Assembly: GCA_021821445.1 (NCBI GenBank) | Contig: JAKACK010000004.1 | Location: 1-60,817, forward strand | Reading direction: 5' to 3' | Origin: Microcaldota archaeon | Lineage (GTDB): Archaea; Micrarchaeota; Micrarchaeia; Micrarchaeales; Micrarchaeaceae | DNA length: 60,817 bases | In this document: in pieces, positions 44,107-53,214 of the stretch | How the letters are laid out: each line of letters starts with the position of its first letter | Numbering within the stretch: the first letter of the stretch is position 1 | Position numbers and translations under genes: made by a program | The notes under the pieces: generated by a model | What the model was told of the DNA's origin: nothing | Database searches by the model: none | The model's input: the letters and a program-made list of their open reading frames with translations, nothing else

Positions 44107-45180
44107 ATGGATATTATAGAGGTAAAATCACCAGGTGTTATAAAATTATTCGGTGAGCATGCAGTTGTTTATGGAAAATTATCTATAGCTGCTGCAATCA
44201 ATTTATATGCAGTTACTAAAGTATATAAATCAGATATAAAAAATATTTCTTTAAAACTCAAAGATTTGGATAAATCTATAAATGTATCAAAAGAGGATTT
44301 ATCCTCAATTTACAAAAATTATCTTTATTATTTGGATAAGGGAGATATTAAGGGATTTGTAGATTCAGAATTAAAATTTGATAAAAGCCTTTTACCTTTT
44401 CTTGTTATTGCTTCTAGGATACAAGAGGAATTTAAAGGGGATATTTCAGGAGCAACTATTTCTCTAAAATCTGATATACCTATAGGTAAAGGATGTGCTA
44501 GTAGTGCTGCATGTTCCTCTTCATTTGCTATTGCTTTGTTAAATTTTGCAAATTTAAAATTAGAAGATTCTACAATTATAGATTTAATTAGAGATGGAGA
44601 ACGAGTAGTACATTTAAACAAAAATGCTGGTGCGATTGATGTATCAACCTCTGTATATGGAGGGTATGTATCCTTCAGTGCTGTAAAAGGTGCTGTACCT
44701 ATAAAATCAAATGCGAAATTAAATTTGGTTTTAATTGATACGGGACCAAAAAAGAGTACAGCTGAAACTGTTGGGCATATAAGGGATCTTTATAATAAGG
44801 ATAAGGAAGGAACATTATCTGAATTGGATTTGATTGAAAAATATTCAAATGAAGGATTAGATATTTTGTCTAAAGATAATATTGATAATAAAGATTTGGT
44901 AGAATTAGGAAAACTTATGTATGAAAACCAAATTATATTGAAGGGATTAGGCGTTTCAACTTCTGCTTTAGATGATGCTATAGAAAAATGTCGTTCTGCA
45001 GGTTTTTATGGAGCAAAACTAAGTGGGGGAGGAGGTGGCGGAATTGCTATAGGTTTGGTAGACAAAAATATAAAACAGATAAAAATAGGTACCTTAAATA
45101 TAATTAATACAGAAGCTTCTGATTTCGGATCTTTTGAATTTTATAAATTTAAAAATCATTTAAAAAGTAGAGACAGGTAA
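44107..45180 (+). CDS. mvk: Mevalonate kinase
   Basis: 357 residues, GHMP kinase fold. KSPGVIKLFGEHAVVYG at the N-terminus binds mevalonate; the phosphate loop reads SDIPIGKGCASSAACSSS (GLGSSAA in most); AGAIDVSTSVYGGYVSF and the C-terminal AKLSGGGGGGIAIGL complete the fold. Phosphorylates mevalonate on the way to isoprenoid lipids. Starts 160 bases after the VKOR start on the other strand, with a HAD gene one base after its stop. Confidence 0.95.
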   Translation: MDIIEVKSPGVIKLFGEHAVVYGKLSIAAAINLYAVTKVYKSDIKNISLKLKDLDKSINVSKEDLSSIYKNYLYYLDKGDIKGFVDSELKFDKSLLPFLVIASRIQEEFKGDISGATISLKSDIPIGKGCASSAACSSSFAIALLNFANLKLEDSTIIDLIRDGERVVHLNKNAGAIDVSTSVYGGYVSFSAVKGAVPIKSNAKLNLVLIDTGPKKSTAETVGHIRDLYNKDKEGTLSELDLIEKYSNEGLDILSKDNIDNKDLVELGKLMYENQIILKGLGVSTSALDDAIEKCRSAGFYGAKLSGGGGGGIAIGLVDKNIKQIKIGTLNIINTEASDFGSFEFYKFKNHLKSRDR

Positions 45181-45181
45181 T

Positions 45182-45778
45182 ATGATTAAATTAATAATTT
45201 TTGATTTAGGTGGAGTCATAGTAAACTATGATGAGATAATATATGCGGATTATATAAGCAATAAGTTTGATATACCATTATCAAAATTTTTGAAAGCTTT
45301 TGATTTTTACAATACAAAGCTAGAAGTTGATGCAATAAAAACAAAAGAAATGTATAGAGGACTTAGTAAAGAGTTTCATATACCTATCAGGGATTTGGAT
45401 TGGAATCCTCCTTTTAGGAATAACGCAAAATTAAATTTGGAGGTAGTTAATTTTGCAAATAATTTAACTAAAAAATATAAAGTAGCCATTTTAAGCAATT
45501 TAACAATATCAAGATATCTTTATTTAAGAAAGAAATTTTTACCTAAATTGAAATTTGATAAAATGTTTTTTTCTTGCTATTTGAAAATGAGAAAACCAGA
45601 TAAGGGGATATTTGATTACGTAGTTAATTATTTCAAGATCAAACCAGAGGAGGTTTTATTTATTGATAATATGGAAGAGAATATCGAAGGAGCAAAAAAA
45701 CTTGGTATAACTGCAATTTTATTTGATATAGATTCAGATTGGAAAAATGAAATTGAAAAAGTATTGAATAAAAATTAA
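45182..45778 (+). CDS. HAD-superfamily hydrolase (subfamily IA)
   Basis: 198 residues. Motif I IIFDLGGVIVNYD (nucleophile Asp, next Asp replaced by Gly), motif II AILSNL, motif III with Lys in LKMRKPDKGIFDYV, motif IV FIDNMEENIEGAKKLGI. Cap helices at residues 25-90. Phosphatase or dehalogenase-type hydrolysis of an unknown small substrate. It sits one base after mvk, so might belong to a lipid or sugar phosphate task. Confidence 0.88.
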   Translation: MIKLIIFDLGGVIVNYDEIIYADYISNKFDIPLSKFLKAFDFYNTKLEVDAIKTKEMYRGLSKEFHIPIRDLDWNPPFRNNAKLNLEVVNFANNLTKKYKVAILSNLTISRYLYLRKKFLPKLKFDKMFFSCYLKMRKPDKGIFDYVVNYFKIKPEEVLFIDNMEENIEGAKKLGITAILFDIDSDWKNEIEKVLNKN

Positions 45779-45863
45779 TTTTTTTAATAAAAAATTTTGT
45801 TTTATAAATTTATTTAATCCTTAGATTAATAATTGATAAATATTTGAATTGTGATATAATATT

Positions 45864-46919
45864 ATGATCAAAAAAGCTATACTTTGGAAAAAATTGGAAG
45901 ATAACAAGGTAATATGTAATGCATGTGCAAGGAGATGCCATATTCCAAATAATTCTAATGGTTTTTGTTTCGTTAGAAAAAATATAAATGGAGAACTCTT
46001 CTTAATAAATTATGGTAATATCTCTGCAATGCAAATAGACCCAATTGAAAAGAAGCCATTTAATCATTTCATGCCTGGAAGTTGGGTGCTTGGAGTTGGT
46101 ACAGATTCTTGTAATTTTGGATGCCGATTTTGTCAGAATCACGCAATTTCAAAATATAAAGATATAAATCAAGATTATATAAGTCCAAAAGAACTTGTTA
46201 AAATAGCGGTGGATAATAAATTAAATGGAATTGCTTTTACTTATAATGAACCTACCATATTTATTGAATATGCAATAGATGTTGCAAAAATAGCTCATGA
46301 GAATGGTTTATTCACAGTTTTTGTAAGTAATGGATATATGACACCTGAAGCTGTAGAAATGATTAAAGGAAATATAGATGCAGTAGTAATAGATTTTAAG
46401 GGTAATGGAGATAAAAAATTTAGTAATAAATATGAAACGGTTTTAAGTGATGAACCGATACGTGAAACTATACTTAACATAATAAAAGCAGGAATACATT
46501 TGGAGATAACCGATCTTATAATACCATACGTAGGAGATTCTTTAGAAGCAGGGGATAATCTTACTAAATGGTTAGTTAAAAATGTCGGAACTGATATACC
46601 AATACAGTTTACAAGATTTCATCCGGATTATAAAATGTTAGATTATCCTGAAACCTCTTATGGAGACTTATTAAAGCATTATGAAATTGCAAAGAAAAAT
46701 GGTATGAAGTTTGTATATATTGGAAATGTGCCTGGAAATACCTATGAAAATACTTATTGTCCAAAATGCAATAAGCGAGTAATAGAGAGAACAGGATTTT
46801 TTATTACCAAATGGAATTTGGATAATGATAATAGGTGTATTTATTGTAAAAGTAAAATACCCCTTTATGGTAATTACATAAAGAATAATGATAGAAGCCA
46901 TATTGAAGCTTTAATCTAA
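45864..46919 (+). CDS. Radical SAM enzyme of the AmmeMemoRadiSam system (AmrS-like)
   Basis: 351 residues. The 4Fe-4S/SAM motif is C83, C87, C90 in SCNFGCRFCQN. N-terminal CNACARRCHIPNNSNGFC (residues 18-35) and C-terminal CPKC and CIYC are two extra cysteine clusters for metal or Fe-S centres. This architecture, PflA-like with AIS and TYNEPT, matches the AmmeMemoRadiSam group. Usual partners AMMECR1 and Memo are not here. Substrate unknown. Own promoter, own ribosome site GTGATATAAT. Confidence 0.88.
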   Translation: MIKKAILWKKLEDNKVICNACARRCHIPNNSNGFCFVRKNINGELFLINYGNISAMQIDPIEKKPFNHFMPGSWVLGVGTDSCNFGCRFCQNHAISKYKDINQDYISPKELVKIAVDNKLNGIAFTYNEPTIFIEYAIDVAKIAHENGLFTVFVSNGYMTPEAVEMIKGNIDAVVIDFKGNGDKKFSNKYETVLSDEPIRETILNIIKAGIHLEITDLIIPYVGDSLEAGDNLTKWLVKNVGTDIPIQFTRFHPDYKMLDYPETSYGDLLKHYEIAKKNGMKFVYIGNVPGNTYENTYCPKCNKRVIERTGFFITKWNLDNDNRCIYCKSKIPLYGNYIKNNDRSHIEALI

Positions 46920-46991
46920 ATTTTATCAGCAATAATTAAAATATATTTAAAAATACAATATCTAAATTCTTAATATATATTTGGTGATAAA

Positions 46992-48452
46992 TTGGAATCT
47001 TTGAATGATATTGATAAAGTAAAGAAAATTACTGCGGATAAAGAGGAGAACTTTTCAGATTGGTATACTCAAGTTCTTATAAATTCAGATTTTGTAGATT
47101 ATAGTGCTGTTTCTGGAATGATGGTTTTTAGACCTAGTAGCTACTTTATATGGGATTCAATTAAAAAATATACTGATGCATTTTTCAAAGAGGTTGGTAT
47201 AGAAGATGTATATTTTCCGCTTTTTATACCTGAAAGATTGTTAAATAAAGAAAAAGAGCATATAAAGGGTTTTTCTCCGGAAGTAGCTTGGGTTACAGAG
47301 GGAGGTAATACAAAACTTGAAGAGAAACTTGCAGTTAGGCCTACCTCCGAAACAATAATGTATGATAGTTATTCAAAATGGATAAAATCTTGGAGAGACC
47401 TTCCTTTGCGATTAAATCAGTGGAATAATGTTGTTAGATGGGAATTTAAACACCCAACACCATTTTTAAGAAATAGAGAATTTCTTTGGAATGAAGGACA
47501 TACAGCTTTTGCAGATGAAAAAGAAGCATTGAATGAAAGGGACGTGGTACTTGGTATATACGATAATGTTCTTAGGAATTATCTTGCATTACCTGGAATA
47601 AGAGGTAAAAAAACAGACAAAGAGAAATTTGCAGGAGCTGTTGCTAGTTATAGTATAGAACTTTTAATGCCCGATGGATGGGCAATTCAAGGACCCGATT
47701 TTCATAATGATGGGCAGAATTTTGCAAAAAGTTTTGATATAAAATATGTAGATAAATCAGGTGAATCTAAGTATGTTTATCAAAATACATTTGCAATATC
47801 ATCTAGGGTAATTGGTATAATGATTGCGACACATAGCGATAATAAAGGTTTAATTATACCCCCTAAACTTGCTTATATCCAGATAGTCATAATTCCAATA
47901 TACAATAATTCTAACAAGGATAAAATTATTGATTATAGCAATAACGTTAAAGATAGATTAAAAGAATTTAGAGTTTTGGTTGATTCAGATGGCTCTTATA
48001 GTCCAGGCTGGAAATTTAATGAATATGAATTAAAAGGCATTCCGCTGAGAATTGAAATAGGTAACAAGGAAGTAGAAAAAAATACAATAACAGTTAAAAG
48101 AAGGGACAACGGAGAAAAAATAGAATTGGAGATTAATTCATTAGGTAAGATTAACAGCATTATTGATGAGATGCAGGTTGATCTTTATGAAAAAGCAAAG
48201 AAGTTCTTAGATTCGCATGTAACAAAAGTATATGATTTTGATGAATTTAAAAAGAAAATTCAAAACCATATAGGATTTTTACAGGCACCTTGGTGTGGAT
48301 CTATGGAATGCGAAGATAAGATAGCAGATGAAACAAAAGCAAAAGCTACAAATATGCCTTTTGATGCTCAGCAGGATTTAAAAGAAAATGATGTTTGCAT
48401 ATATTGTGGTAAACCTGCAAAACATATTGTAAACTTTGCAAGATCTTATTGA
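46992..48452 (+). CDS. proS: Prolyl-tRNA synthetase (archaeal/eukaryal type)
   Basis: 486 residues from a TTG at 46992 (GGTGAT plus AAA before it). Class II motifs: MMVFRPSSYFIW, LAVRPTSETIMYDSYSKWI, LRLNQWNNVVRWEFKHPTPFLRNREF (motif 2), and GIMIATHSDNKGLIIPP (motif 3). The C-terminal zinc-like part has CGSMECEDKI and CIYCGKP and ends in RSY, the short archaeal-type end with a final Tyr. Charges tRNA-Pro; the odd tRNA at 8393 could be one of its partners. Confidence 0.95.
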   Translation: MESLNDIDKVKKITADKEENFSDWYTQVLINSDFVDYSAVSGMMVFRPSSYFIWDSIKKYTDAFFKEVGIEDVYFPLFIPERLLNKEKEHIKGFSPEVAWVTEGGNTKLEEKLAVRPTSETIMYDSYSKWIKSWRDLPLRLNQWNNVVRWEFKHPTPFLRNREFLWNEGHTAFADEKEALNERDVVLGIYDNVLRNYLALPGIRGKKTDKEKFAGAVASYSIELLMPDGWAIQGPDFHNDGQNFAKSFDIKYVDKSGESKYVYQNTFAISSRVIGIMIATHSDNKGLIIPPKLAYIQIVIIPIYNNSNKDKIIDYSNNVKDRLKEFRVLVDSDGSYSPGWKFNEYELKGIPLRIEIGNKEVEKNTITVKRRDNGEKIELEINSLGKINSIIDEMQVDLYEKAKKFLDSHVTKVYDFDEFKKKIQNHIGFLQAPWCGSMECEDKIADETKAKATNMPFDAQQDLKENDVCIYCGKPAKHIVNFARSY

Positions 48453-48577
48453 GTTATCTTTGAAAAGAGCAAATTTATTTAAATATTATAGAAAATCTTT
48501 ATTAGTAAAATTATAATATATTTTAAATCTTTAAATTGTATAGTTTTAAATATTTTTAAGATTTAAATATAATGTAA

Positions 48578-48650
48578 AGCCCTGTCGTCTAGAGGCCAAG
48601 GACTGCGGGCTTTGGACCCGTATACGCCGGTTCGAATCCGACCGGGGCTA
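48578..48650 (+). tRNA. trnQ: tRNA-Gln (TTG)
   Basis: Acceptor AGCCCTG (48578-48584) with CGGGGCT (48643-48649), one T-G; discriminator A. D stem GTCT/GGAC pairs; anticodon stem GCGGG/CCCGT; loop CTTTGGA gives TTG at 48612-48614. T arm GCCGG-TTCGAAT-CCGAC has a C-A mismatch between 50 and 64. A TTTAAATA box at 48545 sits about 33 bases before the tRNA. No intron. Confidence 0.93.
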
Positions 48651-48663
48651 TATTTGTGATCTT

Positions 48664-49377
48664 ATGACTGAAAAATTATTTTTAAAAGATTCTTATTTAA
48701 AAGAATTTGATGCTATAGTAACTAAAATAGAAAATGGCGAAGTGCTTTTAGATAGAACTGCCTTTTATCCTACAGGGGGAGGACAACCCTCAGATACAGG
48801 ATTTTTGTTTAAGGATAATCAGACTTTTAAAGTGACTGATGTTCATAAATTAGGGGATAATGTTTATCATGTAACTGAAAATTCAGAAAATTTAAAGGTA
48901 GGAGACCAAGTAAAAGGTAAAATAGATTGGGATAGAAGATATTCTCACATGAGATATCATACGGCTTTGCACATAATAGATGGTGTTGTATTTCATATGG
49001 GAAACGGAACTATGACAGGTGGGCAGATTTATGTAGATAAGGCTAGAGCTGATTTTGATATCCCTGGCTTAGATAAGGATAAAGTTTTAAAAATTTTGGA
49101 GGAATCTCAAAAAGTAATAGATGAAAAACACCCTATTGAAGTAAAGTTTCTCACTAAGGAAGAAGCATTTAAAATACCTGAATTAGCTAGAACAGAACCT
49201 GGAAAAGAGTTGATGAAAAAACTTGACACCTTTAGAATAGTAGATATAAAAGATTTTGATTTTCAATTAGATGGGGGCACTCACGTAAAAAATACAGGAG
49301 AAGTTGGTAAAATAGAACTTAGTAAATATGAAAATAAAGGATCACACCATAAAAGGGTTGAAATAATACTTAAATAG
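48664..49377 (+). CDS. alaX: AlaX-type alanyl-tRNA editing protein with a Cys-to-Asp change
   Basis: 237 residues (AlaX-M size). N-terminal TAFYPTGGGQPSDTG barrel, then the editing site H99 and H103 in RYHTALHIIDG, and the second zinc motif normally CGGTHV reads DGGTHV (D203, H207). The protein contains no Cys. It hydrolyses Ser or Gly mischarged on tRNA-Ala. Asp as a zinc ligand is chemically possible, so activity may be kept. It begins 14 bases after tRNA-Gln with its own GTGATCTT site. Confidence 0.9.
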   Translation: MTEKLFLKDSYLKEFDAIVTKIENGEVLLDRTAFYPTGGGQPSDTGFLFKDNQTFKVTDVHKLGDNVYHVTENSENLKVGDQVKGKIDWDRRYSHMRYHTALHIIDGVVFHMGNGTMTGGQIYVDKARADFDIPGLDKDKVLKILEESQKVIDEKHPIEVKFLTKEEAFKIPELARTEPGKELMKKLDTFRIVDIKDFDFQLDGGTHVKNTGEVGKIELSKYENKGSHHKRVEIILK

Positions 49378-49470
49378 GTAATAGAAATATTAACAATAAT
49401 TGAAAAGTTATAAATATAAATATCTTAAATAAATATTTAGTTTTAAATATAAACTAGTAAGCGTGTTTTT

Positions 49471-50916
49471 ATGGAAAATAATGAAACATATGATTTAATA
49501 GTTGCGGGAGCAGGTATGTCAGGTAATCTTGCGGCAGGTATAGCTGCAAAGAAAGGTTTAAACGTACTTTTATTAGATAGGAATGATCCAATTAACGTTG
49601 GGAAAAAAACAAATTGGGGATGGACTTGTGGAGATGCGGTAGCAGGAACGCATCTTGACTTAGTTACTAAAAAAACAGGTATACATTTTTCAGAACCTGA
49701 ATTAGATTTAAAAGTTGAAGGAGTTTACGCATTATCACCTGATCTTGAATCCAAATATATGTTCGACGGCGTTGGGTACATATTAGATAGACCTGAATTT
49801 GAAAGGAAATTGCTAAAATTTGCAATTGATAGTGGGGTACATTATGTACCTAATTTTGAGGTTGAAGGACCTTTAATGGAGAATAATTACGTTGTTGGTA
49901 TATTCGGTAAAGATAAGGATAAAAAACCAAAAAAGTATAATTCAAAAATAGTTATAGATGGATTAGGAATTTCAACAGTATTAAGAAGGAGACTTCCGGA
50001 TAATCCCTATGTAGATAGATTTGTAGATATAGATGATGTTGAATCAACAGGAAGATATATTTATGAATTTGAACTAGATCATGAAGATCCAAGATATTAT
50101 GATCCTAAGAACGCTCTTATACATTTAAATCCAGAGCTTGCACCTGGTGGTTACGGATGGGTTTTTCCAAAAAGTGGAAATAAAATTAATGTTGGTATTG
50201 GTGTACAAAAATCTAGCTTAGAATTGAGAAATAAAAAATTAGGCAAGCATGATAATTTACAAACATTAATGGATGAATATGTAAAGTGGCTTCCTGTATT
50301 TAAGGATCTAAAACTTTTCAATAAAGATAATAATGGAAAAGGTATATGGTCAGTTGCAGTTAGAAGACAGATGGAAAGCTTAGTATTTAATGGCTATATG
50401 GGGATTGGAGATAGTATGGTTATGCCAAATCCTATAAGTGCTGGAGGAATAGGTCCTGCTCTTGTATCTGGAGTATTGGCAGGAGAAAATGCTGCTGAAG
50501 CTATAGAAAATAAGGATGTATCTGTAAAAGGATTGTGGAAATATAATCTTGATTATAATCAAGAGTATGGAAAGAAAACAGCAGGTATGGAAGCATTTAG
50601 AACATTCCTTCAATCATTAAATTCTGATACATTGAATTACGGAATAAAAACATTCCTTACAGGACCAGAAGCTACAGATTTAACAAATGGTAGAATACCC
50701 GAGTTAAGTTTAGCATCTAAATTTAAATTAGTATTAAAAGGAGCTTCAAATATAACAGCATTTTCAAACTTAGTTTATACGTTAGGTAAAATGAAAAAAC
50801 TAAATGCAATTTATGAAGATTATCCAAAAAGCCCAGAGGGTTTTGATGATTGGAGAAAATCTGTAAAAAAGGAGTTGGATGAAGTAAAAGAGAAGTTTAA
50901 ACCAAACCCAATTTAA
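49471..50916 (+). CDS. Geranylgeranyl reductase family (archaeal lipid saturase)
   Basis: 481 residues. FAD-binding DLIVAGAGMSGNLAAGIAAKKG at the N-terminus, GWTCGDAV and PGGYGWVFPKSGNKINVGIGV, then GDSMVMPNPISAGGIGPALVSG near residue 310, the family's flavin-binding run. Such enzymes reduce double bonds of geranylgeranyl chains in ether lipids. Full length plus an extended C-terminus. Together with mvk and fni it is the third lipid-pathway gene in this window. TTTAAATATAAA upstream probably serves as promoter. Confidence 0.92.
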   Translation: MENNETYDLIVAGAGMSGNLAAGIAAKKGLNVLLLDRNDPINVGKKTNWGWTCGDAVAGTHLDLVTKKTGIHFSEPELDLKVEGVYALSPDLESKYMFDGVGYILDRPEFERKLLKFAIDSGVHYVPNFEVEGPLMENNYVVGIFGKDKDKKPKKYNSKIVIDGLGISTVLRRRLPDNPYVDRFVDIDDVESTGRYIYEFELDHEDPRYYDPKNALIHLNPELAPGGYGWVFPKSGNKINVGIGVQKSSLELRNKKLGKHDNLQTLMDEYVKWLPVFKDLKLFNKDNNGKGIWSVAVRRQMESLVFNGYMGIGDSMVMPNPISAGGIGPALVSGVLAGENAAEAIENKDVSVKGLWKYNLDYNQEYGKKTAGMEAFRTFLQSLNSDTLNYGIKTFLTGPEATDLTNGRIPELSLASKFKLVLKGASNITAFSNLVYTLGKMKKLNAIYEDYPKSPEGFDDWRKSVKKELDEVKEKFKPNPI

Positions 50917-50990
50917 TTTTGAATTTTTTAATATTGTGTGTTTAAAGTACAAAGATTTATATTTTTTATAAATAAAATATTGATGATTTT

Positions 50991-51164
50991 ATGATTGAGT
51001 ATACTAAATTTGAAAAAGCTAGAATTGTAGGTGCGAGAGCTTTACAGCTAGCTTATGGTGCACCCCCTTTAATAAAAGTTCCTGAGGGTATAATAAATGC
51101 TATAGATTTAGCAAAACTGGAATTTGACAAAGACGTAATACCTATAACTGTAATAAGAGATTAA
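50991..51164 (+). CDS. rpoK: RNA polymerase subunit K (RpoK, omega homologue)
   Basis: 57 residues. MIEYTKFEKARIVGARALQL followed by AYGAPPLIKVPEGIINAIDLA and a DKDVIPITVIRD end matches RpoK, including the ARIVGARALQL helix and the GAPP turn. It assists assembly of the large polymerase subunits. Ribosome site GATGATTTT lies before the ATG. It is convergent with the phosphoesterase gene, 3 bases apart. Confidence 0.95.
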   Translation: MIEYTKFEKARIVGARALQLAYGAPPLIKVPEGIINAIDLAKLEFDKDVIPITVIRD

Positions 51165-51167
51165 TTT

Positions 51168-51935
51168 TTACTCTTTTAGGTTTTCTTCCATAAATTTTAT
51201 ATTCCCTAATAGTTTACCTGAAAGGTCATACACCTGAGAATTATTATAATCGAATATATTGTTATTAAATAGAGGATTTATATTTTTATTTTTTAAGTTT
51301 GAATTTACGGACTTTCCTATTATCATAGGATTAAATGCAGGTAATACTATAAGATTTTTTGTTTTTATCTCTTTATAAAATGAGGTAGCTACTTCATTAT
51401 TAATGTTTGCTATTAACCATGCTTTTTCCTTAACAAATGTATTATTTCCTAATTCTATATTTACCGCTATGTGGTTATGTGCGGTTACAAGGACTTTTCT
51501 TTTCATAGCCTCTTTAGATGGAAAACGATTACCGTGTAAAAGAGCCACTTCACCTAAATAGAGCTCATGCTGTGTTTTTACATTTATTATATTATCCAGA
51601 AACGCATCGTGATTTCCATTTGCTATAATTATATTTAGATCCTTTAGATTGTTAAAAAATTTTTTAATTGATTCAAGCTCTATCTGTTCTGGATGAAGAA
51701 TTGAATCTTTAATATCTCCTAAAAGTATTATATTTTTAGTTTTGTAAATTTTTGAAAGATTTATTATTTCTCTAGACATCATATCTGTTATATTGTATAT
51801 GTGTATTCCTTGTTTAATTAGGCGCTTTTCATAGCCTATGTGTAAATCTCCTAATATAATGTATCTTTTTTTAAGAAAAGTTACTATTAAAGCGGGTTTG
51901 TTGTAAGCGAATTTTATATTTTTTAAATTTATCAT
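51168..51935 (-). CDS. Calcineurin-like metallophosphoesterase (COG1407 type)
   Basis: 255 residues. Metal motifs GDLHIGYEKRL, LLGDIKDSI, IIANGNHDAFL and LLHGNRFPS are complete; the last motif, usually G-H-x-H-P, reads AHNHIAV. Compared with the Mre11-like protein at 19805 it keeps the canonical GNHD. Family members are ssDNA or nucleotide phosphoesterases linked to DNA repair; the substrate here is unknown. Transcribed singly. Confidence 0.88.
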   Translation of the reverse strand: MINLKNIKFAYNKPALIVTFLKKRYIILGDLHIGYEKRLIKQGIHIYNITDMMSREIINLSKIYKTKNIILLGDIKDSILHPEQIELESIKKFFNNLKDLNIIIANGNHDAFLDNIINVKTQHELYLGEVALLHGNRFPSKEAMKRKVLVTAHNHIAVNIELGNNTFVKEKAWLIANINNEVATSFYKEIKTKNLIVLPAFNPMIIGKSVNSNLKNKNINPLFNNNIFDYNNSQVYDLSGKLLGNIKFMEENLKE

Positions 51936-52053
51936 TCTTTTATACCTTAAATTTTAATTATAATTACTTGATTATGCCCTTAATATTTATAGGTTTTTAT
52001 TATATCTCTCTTTAATTTATATTTAAGTAGTGATATTTTTATATATCGATTTA

Positions 52054-52069
52054 TGAAATTATCATTTCA
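52054..52069. promoter_or_regulatory. Palindrome TGAAAT-TATC-ATTTCA upstream of the M50 protease
   Basis: Perfect 6-bp arms, 56 bases before the start codon and about 15 bases before the TTTAAATA box (52084). It is a possible operator site. Confidence 0.4.
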
Positions 52070-52124
52070 AAAACGTTCACATTTAAATAGTTTGTATTTA
52101 ATAATTAAAAGGGAATGATTTCTC

Positions 52125-53210
52125 ATGGCGCTATGGTCACCCATAATAGGAAGTTTTAAAGGAATACCTATAGAATTGCATTGGACTTTTGTTCTACTAA
52201 TGTTATTCTCTCTATTTATAAGTTTAAGTTTATTCGTTATACTTGCTATATTATTTGCTTGTGTGTTGCTTCATGAGATGGCTCATTCTTATACTGCTAA
52301 AAGAAATAATATAAAGGTAGATAAAATAATCCTTTACCCTCTTGGGGGAGGATCAATGATAGATTCTGATAATATAGATCCTGAACTTGAATTTAGAATA
52401 TCGCTTGCAGGACCTATAGCAAGCTTCGTGATTGGATTTGCTTTTGGTGTGTTCACTATATTGATGCCAGGAGGTTACATAAAATTATTTTTGCAAGTAT
52501 TTTTCTTATTGAATATATTGTTAGCAGTATTCAATATAATTCCATGGTTCCCATTAGATGGTGGAAGAGTTGTTAGGGGATATTATAGGAAGAAATATTC
52601 TTTTTTACAGGCAACTAAAAAGACAGTATTTTTGAGTAATATAATAACGATTTTGTTTATATTAGGCACATTAGCATATGTTGCAATAAACACAAGTTAT
52701 ACATTTTTGTATAAGGAATTTATAGTTTTAATTGATGTGTTTGTCGCTGTTTTTATATATAGCGGTGCAAAATCAGAAATGCAATTAGCTTATATTAGAG
52801 AGAATACAAAGGATACCCCATTAAAAGATGTTATCTCGGATAATTATATATTATTTAAAAACAGAGCATCATTAAAAGAGGTATATGATGCAGTAATAAA
52901 ATATCATACAAATATAGTACTTTTCAATGAAAATGGTATTTATAAATTAATATCAAAATTGCCTGCACCTAATTTCAGTTCTTCAAATTTATCTTTTTTC
53001 AATAGTAATATGCCAGATTATTTAGAATCTCAACTTATCACAGTAAAATACAACGATAGTATTTATGATGCTTTCAATAAAATGCAAAACAATAATACAA
53101 CACTTGTTGGAGTAATAAAAGGTAAAAAATTAATTGGAATTATATTAAGGCAACATTTAGATTCGTTTATATCATTACATATATCCAATTTGGCAAACGT
53201 TAAAGGGTGA
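52125..53210 (+). CDS. Site-2 protease (M50 metallopeptidase) with CBS-like C-terminus
   Basis: 361 residues. Zinc site H50, E51 and H54 in LLHEMAHSYTAKR and D145 in PWFPLDGGRVVRG. Six membrane segments before residue 215, then a cytosolic domain with two CBS-like repeats (LKDVISDNYILFKN and YLESQLITVKYNDSIYDAF). It cuts transmembrane helices of regulatory proteins in the membrane plane. Followed by smc 4 bases downstream. Confidence 0.9.
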   Translation: MALWSPIIGSFKGIPIELHWTFVLLMLFSLFISLSLFVILAILFACVLLHEMAHSYTAKRNNIKVDKIILYPLGGGSMIDSDNIDPELEFRISLAGPIASFVIGFAFGVFTILMPGGYIKLFLQVFFLLNILLAVFNIIPWFPLDGGRVVRGYYRKKYSFLQATKKTVFLSNIITILFILGTLAYVAINTSYTFLYKEFIVLIDVFVAVFIYSGAKSEMQLAYIRENTKDTPLKDVISDNYILFKNRASLKEVYDAVIKYHTNIVLFNENGIYKLISKLPAPNFSSSNLSFFNSNMPDYLESQLITVKYNDSIYDAFNKMQNNNTTLVGVIKGKKLIGIILRQHLDSFISLHISNLANVKG

Positions 53211-53211
53211 T
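53206..53211 (+). promoter_or_regulatory. Ribosome-binding site GGTGAT of smc
   Basis: GGTGAT then TTT then ATA: the same spacing as GTGATAAAATG sites elsewhere in the window, complementary to the archaeal 16S 3' end. It decides the start of smc and overlaps the M50 stop. Confidence 0.75.
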
Positions 53212-53214
53212 TTT

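Noticed and set aside
52054-52119. Short ORF of 21 codons before the M50 gene
   Set aside because: Overlaps the palindrome and TATA-like box, so it is more likely promoter DNA.
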